From contig OY829541.1 of assembly GCA_963691705.1 (NCBI GenBank), positions 69,721,189-69,785,188 on the forward strand: DNA of 64,000 bases. The letters run 5' to 3'. Of this stretch, positions 1 through 13,232 are shown in pieces (position 1 is the first letter of the stretch; every line of letters starts with the position of its first letter). This stretch comes from Viola odorata. Its lineage: Eukaryota > Streptophyta > Magnoliopsida > Malpighiales > Violaceae. A program made the position numbers and the translations under genes. The notes below the pieces were generated by a model that worked only from the letters and a program-made list of their open reading frames with translations, was not told the DNA's origin and made no database searches.

Positions 1-1252
1 TCAAGCCTACTGGCACTTTTTTCCGGCTTGGATTCGCAGAAGAAGATACTTTTCCATTTAATCGATCCGCAGTCCTGGAACTTTTGGTTCCTACATTGTA
101 ATTTCTATGAAGTGCCTCAGCCTTCAAGGTCCCCTCCTGTCAGATAGGAAGCACAGCTTTCTTAGTACTACTAATGGAATAGGAGCAATAAATCATTTGC
201 ACATAGTATAGTACCCCAATCCTCACCTCAAAGGAAGGAGAAATTTCAAAGCTAGCATGAATTGAATCTCGAGAGAAATAGGACGAGAACCATTGGACCA
301 TCTTATTGCCTCCGCGAAGTTCCTCTGCAAGTAAGAAAATCCAAAAAGTACATCAATACCCTTGGATTTTAAAAATTAAAACAAGAAACAATCCTAGATC
401 TCAGGATGAAAGGCACCAAGATAATATAACCATTCCCCACATGCATACAAGCAAAGAACAACCTACATCATCTTTCACCATCATCAATGACATATCCCGA
501 ATAACAACAACAACAACATCATCATCTCATTACTTTGTAACATACACAGAGAAATGAACTATTACACAAGGCAATCATGCTTGACCTACCACAATCATAG
601 GATGCCAATCAAAGGGAGAGTAAGAGGAAGACGATCAGAAAACAACGACGTGGCACTTGGATCCTCATTGGCAGAAAATAGACAATCAAGTTCCTTATTG
701 CGAAGATTTTGGATTCAACTCCCTCGTATTAATCATATATTAATAACAGAATAAATGAGATGTCGTTTGTTACAATTACTTACTATTCTGTCATAAATTA
801 ATATTAGAATCCAGTATTTCTCAAAATAAAAGCTAAAGAAAATTAATAATAAGAAACAGCCAGATCCTATTTTTAGTATTTTTGTTTTTTAAAATTTATT
901 TTCTCGCTGATTATAACTCTATCCATGGTATCGAAGAACAGAGAAATCATCAAACTAATAATAAATAAAAATTACCTTTAGAAGAAGGAGTTGTTCTCCG
1001 TCGGCCGCCTTCAGCCATTTGATTCTTCTGCTTACTTTCCACCACAGGAGGTTTAGCGGAAGAAGCAGCAGCAGCTCCATAACTGGTTGACTCAGCCAAC
1101 TCGTCAGGTTTTGAACTCAGTCTGTTCGTAGACGAGACTCGCCGCCCAGTGTTAATACGGTTCAATCCGGAGAGAACACCAGCAGTTGCAGTAGCAGCCT
1201 CCGACGTCGATAATAATTCCTCACGGCCGGTTCGACTTCTATCGGTCATCAT
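1..1252 (-). CDS. Unknown plant protein, N-terminal two exons (truncated by window edge)
   Basis: Two exons join in phase. Exon 1 is 1252-976, starting at the MMTDRSRTGREELLS methionines and ending with a phase-1 donor (aaag|gtaat). Exon 2 is 136-1, with acceptor ctgacag at 143-137, and runs off the window. An in-frame ATG 42 bases further out (1294) gives a hydrophobic extension and is less likely. The visible ~135 residues are Ser/Thr/Arg/Ala-rich and low in hydrophobic content, so the N-terminus is probably disordered. No domain is recognised and I assign no function. The 839-base intron (137-975) contains no other gene that I can see. Confidence 0.6.
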
Positions 1253-2257
1253 CGACCGAAACGGCAACGTAAAGGATAAATGGAACAGGTGCAACTAAAA
1301 CCCGGCCGTTGATACTGATGGAATCGAGAAAGAAGGAAGATGATGTTGGTTAAAGGAGGTACTAGTAGAAACCGGAACGAGTCATTTGTGATGGTTAGGT
1401 TTGTGGTTGGCGTAGCGGTTCTTTTCAAACTTGGTGACGGAGGAGAGAGAGAGGTGGGGCAAAAGCATATTTTTCTGTTACGTTTCAGAATTCAGTGATG
1501 GTGACAATTTTGTTGATGGTGGCGCTTACTTGCTTGAAATCTCCCACTCTATTTCATTATTATTTTTCGTTCTTAAATTTGTGGCTGTTAATGTTATTGG
1601 AAACTTCGGCAGACTGGAATCTTGAAACCCGACAAAACTATCAGCGCGTATTCTAAATGTGTTTCATCTAATCTCTTAGAAGATATAGTATGTGTATCGT
1701 CGTTTCAATGCTTCTTTTACTTTTATGTTTCTTTTTTATGATAAACCATAACTAAAATATAAGAATAGTGTAGATTTCAATTTTCTATAAATTCAGACCT
1801 TTATTCAATTGAATTTATGAATTCAAACTTCTAAAAAAAAAATCTAATGGTGGAGTATGAACCGCATATTGGAGTCAAATTGTTATCTATTAATAATGGA
1901 GGCCATGGTATGTGACTTTGGAATATTTCAATTTGGATCAAATCTTCCCTCTACAGCGATGGCACACACGCGCACCACACGCGCATTCAGGGTCTCATGG
2001 TCCTGGCTCATGCTGCTGGTGTGACTCGTATGTTGTCGACCTTTTGAATCAAATATCTTTCAATTAATAATGCAGAAAAAAGATTTTTTTTATTAGTTAA
2101 CTTTCTCATTCTGCTACAAAGCTAAGTTACAGACATCAACATGAGAGCTCAAAACGTTTCCTGATGCAAAATGAAATGGTAAAAAAGGTAAAAGAAAACA
2201 CTAAAAAAGGATTCCACCATCTTTAAGGAAAAAGTTGCAGGTATTGATGGCAACAAA
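1253..2257. other. Intergenic: 5' flank of the minus gene and 3' flank of the next gene
   Basis: The left part is the leader and promoter of the truncated minus-strand gene. The right part holds the 3' UTR of the membrane-protein gene that ends at 2258. Small open frames here have no codon structure or family resemblance. Apart from a short CA/CG-rich stretch near 1960-1990, I see nothing to annotate. Confidence 0.5.
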
Positions 2258-4225
2258 TCAATTGTTATCATCCCCGACTTGATTGTTAGCGAATAGATTA
2301 TCCCTTCGCTTAGGGAAACCGGTCGGTTCGAGAGATGAACCTCTGTATTTCAACTCTGCAGATGGTCTATAGTTGGGATCGACGGAGGTTGGTCTAGTGC
2401 TGGCATCAGTGGCACTTGGCCTGAAGGAACCGGTTGCGCTGCGAGAATACCCTGGGGGCGAACCATACCTCCTGGGTGGACCTCTCAAACCACCAGGTCT
2501 TAACTCCATGATATCAGCACTTCTCGAGGGTGAATCGGTAAACGACGACCTGTCTCCGGTGTTTGTTCCTATCGGGGCTCCAGCTGTGACAGATGAGGAG
2601 GTGAAATCATCAGGTCCCCAAGAAGTAAGCTCTCCCTTCTTAGCAAAGAAGTGCCACACTGCAAACAGAAATATCAGGAAGAATAACACAGGACTTGTCC
2701 ATAGCATTGTATTGAATTCTCCCTTGTATACGGGGAGATTAGAGCGATACATTCCTACGTATCCATCCTTCAGGCCAAGAACAACAAGTTTTACCCGATC
2801 ACAGGCTATCAATGGTATCACCTTTCTACTCTCCGCGTGCCTATCCCACACTTGATAGTTCATAAATGATGATCTGATGTCATCCAAGCCAGTGGAGAAG
2901 AGCGGCCGAGGTCCTCCAGCTCTCACAAAATGATGAGATGAGATATTATAAACGAAAACCTTCTCCTCATTAACTACAAGTAAATACCCCTTCATCACTT
3001 GGAGAGCAAGGGGTTCATCTATGTCAGACTTTCTTTTCGATCTGACCCTACATTTGAAGTTCATTATATCCCCTAACAGCAATACATGAATCAAATCGCC
3101 ATCTGATGTGAATCCATAAGCTTTAGACCTTTCAGTGGAATCGAAAACATAGTTCCGAGCAAGGGAGTGATTCAACCCTTCACAGTCAGATTCTCTAATT
3201 TTCATGCTCCTCAAATCCAGTGACCCTGAACCACTTTCTGTCAGAAACAAAAGCCTCTGCTTCAAGAAAGCAAGAGGCTTACTAGCTGGCGTAGCAGAGC
3301 CATGAATTGTCCCATTTTCCTTAAACACCGTAATTGTTCCACTATCATCTGTTGACAAAATATACTTCAATCTTCCAACATGATGCACTTCCAAAATAGT
3401 TATAGCCGAACCATGCTCCTCATTTACCGGATGCGCAAACTTCCCCACATTGTCCATATAAAGCGAGCTCCACTCTTCCCCATTCAACACGTCATAAACT
3501 TTATGCACGAAAATGGCACCATTCTTATGTCCCGTCACTAAAACGCTCTCATTCTTAAAAGCAGACAAATAAGAAACCATTGCTGTTATTGGGGATTCAG
3601 AATTTGTATAAAACTCAATCCCAACATCACCGTTTCTCAAGAGCACATACACCCTTCCTCTATCATCGCCAACAGCGACATACTTACTCTGCCCTTCATG
3701 GTCCCTAAACGGCATAATAGCAATACACGTTGCAGTCGAATCCAATTTAACAGCAGACACAAACTGAAACTTCTCTGACCATAGTGGGCTGTACTTGGTA
3801 ACCGAAATCGCCCTCCCTCTCTCTCTATCACCACTTCTTCTCTCAAACCTCTCTTTTTCTTCAATTTCCTCAACCAATCCTTCACCACCACCATCCTTCC
3901 TCTCACTCTCTCCATCATTTTCTTCACTAGTTTTCACTGACAAAAGTGACAACTTTGGTGACTCCACTATCTTAGATTCTAATCTAGCAACTATTTCACT
4001 CAAGTTCTTCACCAATTCTTCAAGCTTGTTCAACAAAACATTCTGTTCAGCTAATTCATTTCTAGTTACAGTCTCAGGTTCTTGATAAACCACATGGTCC
4101 TGCTCTACCCCATGTTCATCATCATGCTCCTGACTAGAATTTACCAAAATCTTATCTGAAGCAAAAATGAAAAGCAAAAATAGCAAAAAGATCAACTTGC
4201 CTTTATAGGTATTCGATTCTGCCAT
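2258..4225 (-). CDS. Membrane protein of the At1g75140 type with a luminal/extracellular beta-propeller-like region
   Basis: A single-exon gene of 655 residues. A hydrophobic signal or anchor segment lies at about residues 10-24. A Leu-rich heptad stretch at ~55-85 looks like a short coiled coil. An acidic Glu/Arg-rich linker follows. Residues ~150-480 have WD/quinoprotein-like strand repeats (for example VAVGDDRGRVYVL and VTGHKNGAIFVHK). One clear transmembrane helix lies at ~510-527 (VLFFLIFLFAVWHFF). The last ~120 residues are Pro/Ser/Arg-rich, probably cytosolic and disordered. Architecture and length match the plant family annotated as uncharacterized membrane protein At1g75140. Its molecular role is unknown. 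The first ATG of the open frame was chosen because the signal segment follows it directly. Confidence 0.85.
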   Translation of the reverse strand: MAESNTYKGKLIFLLFLLFIFASDKILVNSSQEHDDEHGVEQDHVVYQEPETVTRNELAEQNVLLNKLEELVKNLSEIVARLESKIVESPKLSLLSVKTSEENDGESERKDGGGEGLVEEIEEKERFERRSGDRERGRAISVTKYSPLWSEKFQFVSAVKLDSTATCIAIMPFRDHEGQSKYVAVGDDRGRVYVLLRNGDVGIEFYTNSESPITAMVSYLSAFKNESVLVTGHKNGAIFVHKVYDVLNGEEWSSLYMDNVGKFAHPVNEEHGSAITILEVHHVGRLKYILSTDDSGTITVFKENGTIHGSATPASKPLAFLKQRLLFLTESGSGSLDLRSMKIRESDCEGLNHSLARNYVFDSTERSKAYGFTSDGDLIHVLLLGDIMNFKCRVRSKRKSDIDEPLALQVMKGYLLVVNEEKVFVYNISSHHFVRAGGPRPLFSTGLDDIRSSFMNYQVWDRHAESRKVIPLIACDRVKLVVLGLKDGYVGMYRSNLPVYKGEFNTMLWTSPVLFFLIFLFAVWHFFAKKGELTSWGPDDFTSSSVTAGAPIGTNTGDRSSFTDSPSRSADIMELRPGGLRGPPRRYGSPPGYSRSATGSFRPSATDASTRPTSVDPNYRPSAELKYRGSSLEPTGFPKRRDNLFANNQVGDDNN

Positions 4226-5691
4226 GGGAGACGATTGAGAAAGCTGTGTGCATCAGTGTTCCCTTCGTGGAAATTTCTGATCTTTAGGTGGTTAGATCCA
4301 AAGATGGGAGATGGGTACAGATGGAATCTGTGCTAGATTCGAGGAATCTAAGGAGAGAAATTTTAATTTTAATTTTTTTTGGATCAGAAGACAGAAGTGT
4401 TCTTCTTCCTGGTTGAGATTTTGACTGGGGTTTTTGTATGTTTTAGGGCAAGAAAGAAAAACCCGGTTTCTCCGCTTTCCAGGCTAAGCTACTTTGAAAG
4501 CGGTCACTGGTCACTGGCCACTGGTCACTACTGGTGTAAGAAAGAGGAATGACGGTGTCCTGATCGGTTTGAAGATTAATAAATTATAATTTCATTTTAG
4601 CAAAATTTAATATTTTATTCGGAGAAGATTAATCTCTCAAAATACCCGAATAATTGAAGAAAAAAATATTAATTGACACAAATAATATTTTTTTCCTGAT
4701 CATAATACTATTTGTCGTGCAAATGTAATTCAAAAAATAGAATTGTCTTAACAAAGAATAAGATATCACACGTGTCCTTTTTTCACAAAGATAAAACACA
4801 AAATTAATGACAGTTACAACGCAGCTAAGCATGCCGTTTCGAGCCGTTTATGACTTTTAATGACTACTTGATATTGCCATCTTTGTTGTTTCGGATAATA
4901 GTCTACACAGTACACATGCGTGAATGTTTTTGGTAAGTAGTCCTTACTTTTATTTGTCATGAACTAAAGGTTAATTAAACTTAGATTGATTGAAAAATTA
5001 ATATTAAGGCAAATTTAATCAGGTAATTATTTGTTAAGCCCTTTCCATAGCGCCAGACAAAAATGGATTTAGGACGGATAGATGCATCAATTTCATGCTT
5101 TAGTATGTAATTTAATTTAATATATTTATCTATTAATTAAGATATTGTATTTTATTATTAATAAAGAGATCGTTGACCAACAGATAATTGCACGACAGTT
5201 CGAACAGGTTGTTTAACAGTTCACTGAACTTGGACTGAGAATCATCTAGCTGGCCTACAGATTAAATCAAGATTTCCAAAACCAATACGTACAAGCAATT
5301 CCCATGCATGAACCATAACGTCATTGCCATCTTTGCCGTTAGGTCTTTATTTCTTCTCTTCTTTTCCTGGTCTATTTTACTAGTACTTTTCTGGACAATA
5401 AATAACTAAAATCTCTCAAAATCTCAGCTTTCCGAAATATTATCCCAAAAAAAAAAATCTTAAAAATCTTGCCTGAAAAAAACCTTCCATTACTTGAACT
5501 CCAGATGGCTTCTCCATTCTTTTAATCCAAACTTGTCACTTCCAATCTTTACTCATTTGTCCATTGTCACCAATTCAATCAAAATTTCCAGAAACAGGTG
5601 CCTCACAGAATGTAAAGAAGATTTGCAGGAGCTCCATTCTACCATGAAATGCATAATCTACAAAGACAGCTTCTTGCACGTGAATAATACT
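4226..5691. other. Intergenic: leader/promoter of the membrane-protein gene and AT-rich spacer
   Basis: 4226-4560 is the 5' flank of the minus-strand membrane-protein gene. It contains a small run of GGTCACT/GGCCACT repeats at 4502-4533. The rest is AT-rich and has no open frame with coding character. The right end must include the 3' UTR of the MRC1-like gene, whose stop codon is at 5692. Confidence 0.5.
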
Positions 5692-8600
5692 CTAGGCAAT
5701 TGTCATGAATGTGCTAGGTTGTGTCTTCCTTATCAGGTTCTGATCAGGTTGTTTCTTTGTGATTAGGTTCTTATCCAACTTAAAAGCAGCATAAAAGGTT
5801 TCCACTTGGCCAACCATGCTATTGTGATTCCAATTTCTAGATTGCATCGAAGGACGCCTCAAAATTTCATGTAGCGAAGGACCTGAACTAATTTTGGTTG
5901 CGGTTTGTGTGTTCTGAGTACTGGATCGACTTTGCGACGAAGTAAACCTAGCTGGAGCAGTTTTCCTTGGCCTATTCTCCATCTGGGTCTGCAAGATGCA
6001 ACAAAGTTCAATTAACCTTACCGTAAATAAGCAAACAAGGTGGTGGTTGAGCATTTAAAATCAATGCTGGGGATGTGAGGGGTTCATTTTCAAAGTTGTA
6101 TTCTAGTAATGAACAGAAACTAGTTTTGCATTCAAGAGAGTTGTAATGAATTGGAGATAACAGAAATACTCCTCACTTTCTATTGCCCTAAGTTTTCTAA
6201 TGGGGAATTGAAGTGGCCCAAGTAAACAATGGCAAGCAGATAACTTACAGGAAAGGCCAAAGCAGATCATCATAGTCGACCTTGATCAGTGTTAGCTTTG
6301 TTGAATTTTAAGATTACTTACCAAATCAGAGGAGGAGTCCTCTGGAATTGAAGTGGAGGACTTGTGATTGCTGTCATCTCTTCCAAAGACATAAGAACGA
6401 AATGTGCTTGATTCATGCTTCCTCGCTTCATGCTTCCTCAATGATGACAAACGATCTTCTTTTGATTTACGGCTAAGGAAAGACGACTGCAACAGTTTCC
6501 AATGGAAAGTGTCAGTTTCTGGCATAGATCGAAATGCAGTCACTATGGTTCAAAAAGAAAGAAAGTAAGATGAGAACTGGCACCCAACTAGAGAAAATTT
6601 CTAACCTTTGATGGCATGGTCTTATTCTGGTTCATAGATGGCATATGAAGATAGGCTGGAAGGAAAAACAGCAAAATTTAGTCGGGCCCAACATGCAAAA
6701 GCAAAACTCATTTGTCCGGAGTCAAGACAGAAGATCGTACATGTTACTTTAGCTTTCTTCTTGTTGTCAGCTATACCATTTAGCTTCTTTATAAGACCAA
6801 AGATTTCTTTGGAGCCTTCAACGTCAGCTGGTGACAAAAAATCACCTTGTGCTTCCTGCACCCAACCATACCTTTTAGTAACAATCTTGCAAACAAATAT
6901 ATATACAATACAGCATATAATGAAATTACTAAAAAGCTAAGGCCAATAATGACACTCAGCAGTGGAGATTCCAATAAAGCATGGCCAAATTTAATCATAG
7001 CTCTATAGCATCATGTCTGGTGATTAGCTAAAAACTTACCGTTCTGTCATAGGTACGGCACCTATCAAGCTGGGTCTCTGTTTCCTCCTCATCAGATGAT
7101 ATGTATACATCATCCTTGTCTGTAAACATTTGAGACATCATTTCCTTTGCTTTCTTTAGATTCATTCGCATAAGATTTCTTCGATCAATACATTCTGCAT
7201 CCTCATCATCAAGAGAATCCCCTTCATTAAGAGAATCTCCTTCATCTTCTTCCCTTTCTGAATCTTCTTTATCTTCAAGCATGGTTGTTTCAACCTGTTT
7301 AGAGCCACGTTTAAACCTCTGCAAAAGGTTCTCTGTTCCAACAGCATCCTGTTGCTCTAGCCATTTCTGATGAAGTTCATTTCGCATTTCATTGTCCACT
7401 GGCCTTTCTTCATATCCAGATGCTATCATATCATTTAGCTCCTCGGTGTCGGTATCGTCACCCTCTTCCTCATTGTCTTGGAATCGATGCAGGTCATTAT
7501 CACTGTCATCTTCCTCCTCAGCTTCTTCATCAACAAAGGCTTTCACAGGATCTCCTCTTGGAAAAGACGGATTAACCACGCCTTGTGGATCAATGTTCTC
7601 TTTGTCATTATATTCCTCATCAGAAGAACTGCATGAAAGAACAGCAATCAATTTAAGCTTTACAAAACAACCTGTTGTGGGAGGAAAAAAAACAAAACCA
7701 GTTTCACATGATTCAAGATTTCACAACTGTCTACAACTAAGATCACAAGTATTAAGTAATGCACATCCAGAGAACAACGTTGATAGAAGATCTGGAGAAT
7801 TTGACAATCAGGAGGCAGAAGTTTATTGCTAGAAACGTAAAAGGATTGGAAAACTTCTTATGAGGAAAGCAGCTTAGAAACCTGAGGCCTAGAAGAGGAA
7901 GGCCTGTTACGGGATGTAAGGCAGAATACAAAATAATATAGCAATTCATACAAGTGTAAAAGAAGCAGAAGTTCTAAAGTGCGTACTAGTCATCTTCAGG
8001 AGGAGCAGAATCAAACTTTAAGTTCATTGTAAGCAAGGACAGCGCCGACGCTTCTTCCCTAGGACTGCTAGGCATCTCATCTTTAGAGTCGCTAGTTTCG
8101 AAATCAAAAGTGAGATCCTACAACATACGCATTGATAATCAAATACTTGCAGCTTTACAATTCTTCAAAAATATCAACCACCAACCTGGGATGAGAAATA
8201 AAACCTGAGTATCATTAACAGGAGCTCGAAATGTTTCCCTTGGATCCTCGTCTAAATCCTGAAATTCAGATTTATAAAAGTTGTTATGTTGTGCCACCTG
8301 CCTTATGCATATTAGGACATCAGTCACTGAAAATAAGAGCCTAATTTGGTTGACAAAGTTGGAGAGTTGACTGCCATGATAGAACTATAATGCAATTATA
8401 ATTGAAACAACTACTCCCCACCACAAGACATACTTATTCAGCCATTGGGGTCATTTATTGGTGACCATCTTATAATTATAATTTTATACGAGGTCATGAA
8501 AGATCATGATCCAAGTAAAGCCTAAAATATCAAACTTACTCATGTTAACCACACATACCCATTCAAACTTATGCAGGATCTTATAATATACCTGGGAATG

Positions 8601-9856
8601 TACACTTTCATGTTTGTCATTTGCGGTATCGTTAGCTTCTTCAGCACACAGGAAATCGGGTAAGTTCTCCTCAACAGGACTTGCAGCTGTTTCTTTGTCA
8701 TCTGCTTGAGCAACCTTACTCTTTCCCGAGTCTCTAATTGAAGCATTTTCAAAGTCAAAATCATCATCCCCATAAATATGAGAACTTGCGTTTGCATTCA
8801 CCAACCTGCACAAAACAGTTGCAAACATGGAGTAACCAACTCAAGAACATCAACAACAAATCCCATAAAAAAAACCAATCTCAAAAGCACGTTACTCACT
8901 TTTGTGAAATCTCAAGTTTCCTCTTTCGAATCTTCTCCAAAACTGATGATACAGCCGTTTGAACCAAAGGCGCAGGTTTAAATGACGCATCTCGAGATTC
9001 TAACCAAAAGGAACATGGAATTCACTAGTTAAAATCTAAGGAACCAACCAAACAACAATTTAAAAAAATCAAAATGCCACCCTACTCAATTTGTACCTCT
9101 TAACAGTCTCTGGTTCTCTGCACGGAGTTCCTGGATGCGCTCTCTTCTTTCCTATTTTATTCAAAAAGTAAAACACTAATCAGCAAAGAGTATTCCGTGA
9201 GCAAGTTACTTCTACTAGGGTTAAATAAACAACACATGTACCTTCTCTTCCCTTCTTTTCGAATGGGCAGTTGAAGACGCCAGCTCATCATCATCGTCAA
9301 CACCACTCTCGGATCTTTTCTTCTTTCTCTTTTTCTCCTTCCCTTCCTTCAACTCATCCAAACTGTCACTATTCTTCTCTGTTTCCACCTCAATTTGCAC
9401 TTTTCCAATAAGATCTTCATCTTCTCCGTCAAACTTCTCCGACACATCAGGGCTATCGCGATTCTTCTCCAAATCCTCCTCAGTTTCCGTTTCCCCATCC
9501 TGATCCTCTTCACTTTCTCCATCAAATTCCAAAGCCCTCTTAATCCCACCTTCCTTAACACCGGATCCGCCAAACCCGGAACCCAGATCATTCACCTCCT
9601 CAAAACCGTCCAAGTGGGTCTCGGATCCAGCACCCGGCTCTTCGATCCCTTCCCAGCTCTCCTCATTTGTGGGTAGATCTTCGAAACTGTTTTGAGCGTC
9701 AATCGGAGGTGATATGTCGTCGTTTGGTGGTATACGGTCGGTATCTAGAGTAACTTTGTGAGTAGCTTTCTTGAGACGTTTGAGCTTTCTTTGGGGGACT
9801 GGAGATGAAGCGATTTCGGAATCTACGAATGAGAGTATTTCCTCATCGCTATCCAT
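5692..9856 (-). CDS. MRC1/claspin-like DNA replication checkpoint mediator
   Basis: I reconstructed ten exons: 9856-9242, 9151-9097, 8999-8900, 8805-8592, 8258-8205, 8117-7987, 7628-7040, 6855-6748, 6486-6322 and 5988-5692. All junctions are GT-AG with matching phases, giving a 775-residue product. The N-terminus begins MDSDEEILSF and is acidic with Lys/Arg clusters. Residues ~390-590 carry the long Asp/Glu-rich segment followed by RRNLMRMNLKKAKEMMSQMF, typical of the MRC1-like domain. The C-terminal part has STFRSYVFGRDDSN and a terminal FYAAFKLDK block. The family (Mrc1/claspin) couples the replisome to checkpoint kinase signalling at stalled forks in the nucleus. From memory the Arabidopsis relative is near At1g75150, labelled DNA ligase-like; it is not a ligase by the motifs seen here. 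An E2F-type site lies upstream. The exact end of exon 8 is the least certain junction. Confidence 0.82.
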
Positions 9857-9998
9857 GTTTCTGTGAGATCTCTCTCCTGTTCAGTGGAGGAGGAAGAGAA
9901 GTGGGGTTTTACTGTTTTATGCTAATGGCTTCTCTGTTGGATGGTGATTTTAATTTATTTTGTTTTTTGGGTTAAAACATGCGAGGGAGTGGGTTTTA

Positions 9999-10006
9999 GG
10001 CGGGAA
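9999..10006 (-). promoter_or_regulatory. E2F-type site upstream of the MRC1-like gene
   Basis: GGCGGGAA, which reads TTCCCGCC on the gene strand, lies about 140 bases upstream of the start codon at 9856. It fits the E2F/DP consensus (TTSSCGSS). Placement in front of a replication-checkpoint gene agrees with G1/S expression of this class. Site function is inferred. Confidence 0.5.
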
Positions 10007-10862
10007 GCTTTGAAATTTCTGAAAAGAGGCGCTTCGAAATTTCTGTGGAAGCGAAACGAATCTAGATTTTGAAAACCGCCGAAATTAGCCGCTTGAGCCG
10101 GAGCCATGGTCCAGCGAACGTGACTAAAATTATCACAGGTGTTTTTTTTCCCTTGTTTCCGTTTTGGTGGAAAATAAATTCACGTTGTTATTAACTTTAC
10201 TTTTGGGTTGGAAAATATGTCTATAAGTTGTTTTTAATATGATATTAATAAAAAATTACTCTTGTATAAATAAAATTGTAATACTAAATATATTTTTTTA
10301 ACTTAATTAAATTACCAAGCCTTCTCTCTTTTTTTCAGCATAAATGAAATAGGGAGTTAGGAGCTCCTGCATAAACTCAAATGCACATAGAAAAGAGGAA
10401 AAAAAACTTTCTGAAGGTTACAATGGGTTGAAGATAAAAATCTCCATCACATACGTTTAATAAACTGAAGCACGGAAGGATTAGCCGATGAAAGCTCCCA
10501 GCAAAAAAGGCGCCGCCGGCTAGTATAAGAGCACAGCTACATATCCAATCAAAATTGAGGGGAAGAATAAAAGTGTTGTTCTGTTCTATGAACCTTGGAG
10601 AAATCCAAAGGAGATGATAAAACCTTGACACACAAATTGGTGTTTAAGAATACATAGCTAAAAGACGACATTTTGCAAAAATAACCAAATTCCATATTTT
10701 GAAAGGTGATCAAGAGTTGGATGGACAGTGATGCCGACTGAACTGGCCCCATCCAAAGTAATCAGTCCACTTATAGCACAGAAACTATTAAGATGGCACA
10801 GCCAAATGTGCTGTTTGTCCAGATTTAGGATGTCTATGCATTCAAATGAAACAGCTAACAGA
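10007..10862. other. Intergenic spacer, including the 3' UTR of OEP24
   Basis: The left part is AT-rich flank upstream of the MRC1-like gene. The right part should hold the OEP24 3' UTR, because that stop codon is at 10863-10865. I see no other gene, RNA or clear repeat. Confidence 0.4.
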
Positions 10863-13232
10863 TTACATCTCAAAATTCCACGTGCTCTCGGCAGTTAGTT
10901 TCGGCATTTTCTTCTCATCGGCCAAGTTCAGAGCCGCACAAACCTGGGATAAGTGAAAAAACCAAGATCAGCATATAGCATTTCACTTAATAGAACATCA
11001 GAGAGCGGAGCAGATTTTTGCATTTCAGGAAATAACTTAATCAGTCATCTAATCAAGAAGAATAAATTATAGCTCACAGCAATAAACTGTGCTCCTAAAA
11101 TATTTGCCTGTTGAGAAAAAAAATACCATGCCATACAGAATCAGCATAAAAGAATACATGATGTCTTAAGTTAGAAGCACATTTTAGCATAAGAAAAACT
11201 GGATGAAATGTTACGACTCGTTCACATGGGGCACTTTTTATTGCTTTAGAAAGCAGAACAATATATTTGCTCCTTAAACATCATATTTCAACAGTAGTGC
11301 AAACCACTCCACCACACAATTACTTCCCCGTGCAACAAGCAACCTAACTTCAGCTCCAAGCCAACATTGCAACTAACCTAACCAAGCCAACCACAAATCA
11401 AAATCAGAACAACACTAGAGCTCTACGATCTACCCATAAAAACCTACTTGGGCTCTTTGTGTGCCATAACCAAGTGAGAGATCACAGGCTTCAAAGCCTT
11501 ATAATTCCACATTCTCGTGTTTGGAAGCAGACAAAAATGAAAAATCAGATACTAAATGTGTTCGACTCTCTATGTAGCCTGAACACAAACATTCTCCCCA
11601 CATCCAGCCCCAACCACAACCTACATCCGACACCCACCTTCTAAAAGGAAAACACCAACTTTCCACTGCCTGATTTACACGGCCAGAATAGATATGGCCT
11701 TACTCTCTTATACATGAATGAACGACAGAGACCACAATCTGTTTCTAACAACTTACTTAAGCAGGATCAGATGATAGTCATCCTACCTACACATTGAAAG
11801 TTTTCTACTTTACAAGGCAAAGAGAGATGAGACATGCTATAAACAAAGATTTTTCTCCTTTTGTTTTCCTCATCACCAGACATAGTAAAATTCAATTAAC
11901 TATGCAAGTAGTACAATGTCACTACAATCAAACCTATTGCAAGTAGTATCACAAGGCTGTTACACCATAACTTAAGTGAACAGGTGATGATTTCTTGTGT
12001 TGCACAGTCATTTAGAGAGTCATCTAGGAATAAAGAAAGATTCGTTCCGAACAAGGCCCAGGTAATATGGTGACTGGAGAGAGAATCTCTACCAATCAGC
12101 TCGTATGTTCGGGGTCAAAAACCTATAATTGGAAACAAAATTCTTACATGTGCAATGCATCAAAATATACACTTAACCTCCAAACCCTAAAAGTTAAACA
12201 GTTACTTGATGTAAGAACAGGGCCCTATGCCTCACAACCCATATATTTTTATAGTCCAATAAATAGTTTTGACAGATAAAAGCCAAAATCCAGTACCAAC
12301 CAATAAAAGTCTAATTGAGAATCGCAAATTTACCTTAAAATTTCCATTGAACTTTGAATTCCTTGACCACTCCAAGGCTAATGCCTTTGTTGTCGTTTGG
12401 TATGTAGCCTTAAACGTATCATCACCATAAACCTTCCTTGAGACACCAAAATCCCATGAATTCTTTGCAATATCATAACAGGGCTCGAACAAGGTCTGCC
12501 CTCCATGCAAATAACTGTATTTCACCTTACAATTCCCAGAACCGAGTATGTGATTAGCAGAGACCTTGTTAGCTGAATCAATCACGAGTGTCCCGTCTAT
12601 AATTGTTCGGTTGTCCCCTCTACTGTGAATGTAGGTCAAATTCAATGGCTTGTCCACAACCCGAACTGTATTCATAAACTGAAACCGAAAATCCTGTGCC
12701 AAAAAACACAATAACAATGACATCAAGCAACAGTACAAGAATAGTTAATAACTCGAATGCATCCTAGGCCGAGCACTCCTACAAAGAATCTAGCCATATG
12801 TTTGTAGTTAGAGCAGTACATGGTCATCAATTAGCAAGTGAACCATAAATGACAGCATCAAATTTCCAGAAAACAACCATTTACTAGTCATACACAACCA
12901 AAGCCGAGCTGCAATTAAACTTGAGGTGGAACAGCAGTCAGTTACATAAAATTCCAGTGTTTAACAACTCCTCACCAACCAAACAGACCCAACTACGAAA
13001 AAGACAATTTTAAGGGCATGGAAGGGGAGAAAACCTTTCTGGGAACATCATAGTCTACGATAAAGGAGCCGGGTTTCTCGACGGAGAGAACCAACCCGTT
13101 TAAGCTGGGGCCGTTGACGATGGTGGCGTCGGTCATGGAAGCTCTGAGCCCGACATCGCCGGAGGAGAAGGCGACAGAAGTAGCGGCGCTGCTTTTGTCA
13201 GTGTCGTACCTGCCCTTCAAAGAAGCCTTCAT
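10863..13232 (-). CDS. OEP24: Outer envelope pore protein 24, chloroplastic
   Basis: Three exons (13232-13035, 12693-12334, 10943-10863) join in phase 0 to give 212 residues, close to the ~213 usual for the family. The start [14 protein letters not shown], the central [15 protein letters not shown], the [16 protein letters not shown] strand pair and the C-terminal [12 protein letters not shown] are recognisable OEP24 signatures. The protein forms a beta-barrel channel in the plastid outer envelope, passing triose phosphates, sugars, amino acids and other small solutes. There is no cleavable transit peptide, as expected for outer-envelope proteins. Intron 2 is long (1390 bases) and holds nothing I can identify; intron 1 is 341 bases. 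The gene looks intact. Confidence 0.95.

Noticed and set aside
2373..2855. 160-codon plus-strand frame
   Set aside because: Shadow of the membrane-protein gene on the opposite strand; composition mirrors that coding sequence.
7392..7832. 146-codon Ser-rich plus-strand frame
   Set aside because: Antisense of the acidic MRC1-like exon; Asp/Glu codons read as Ser/Leu in reverse.
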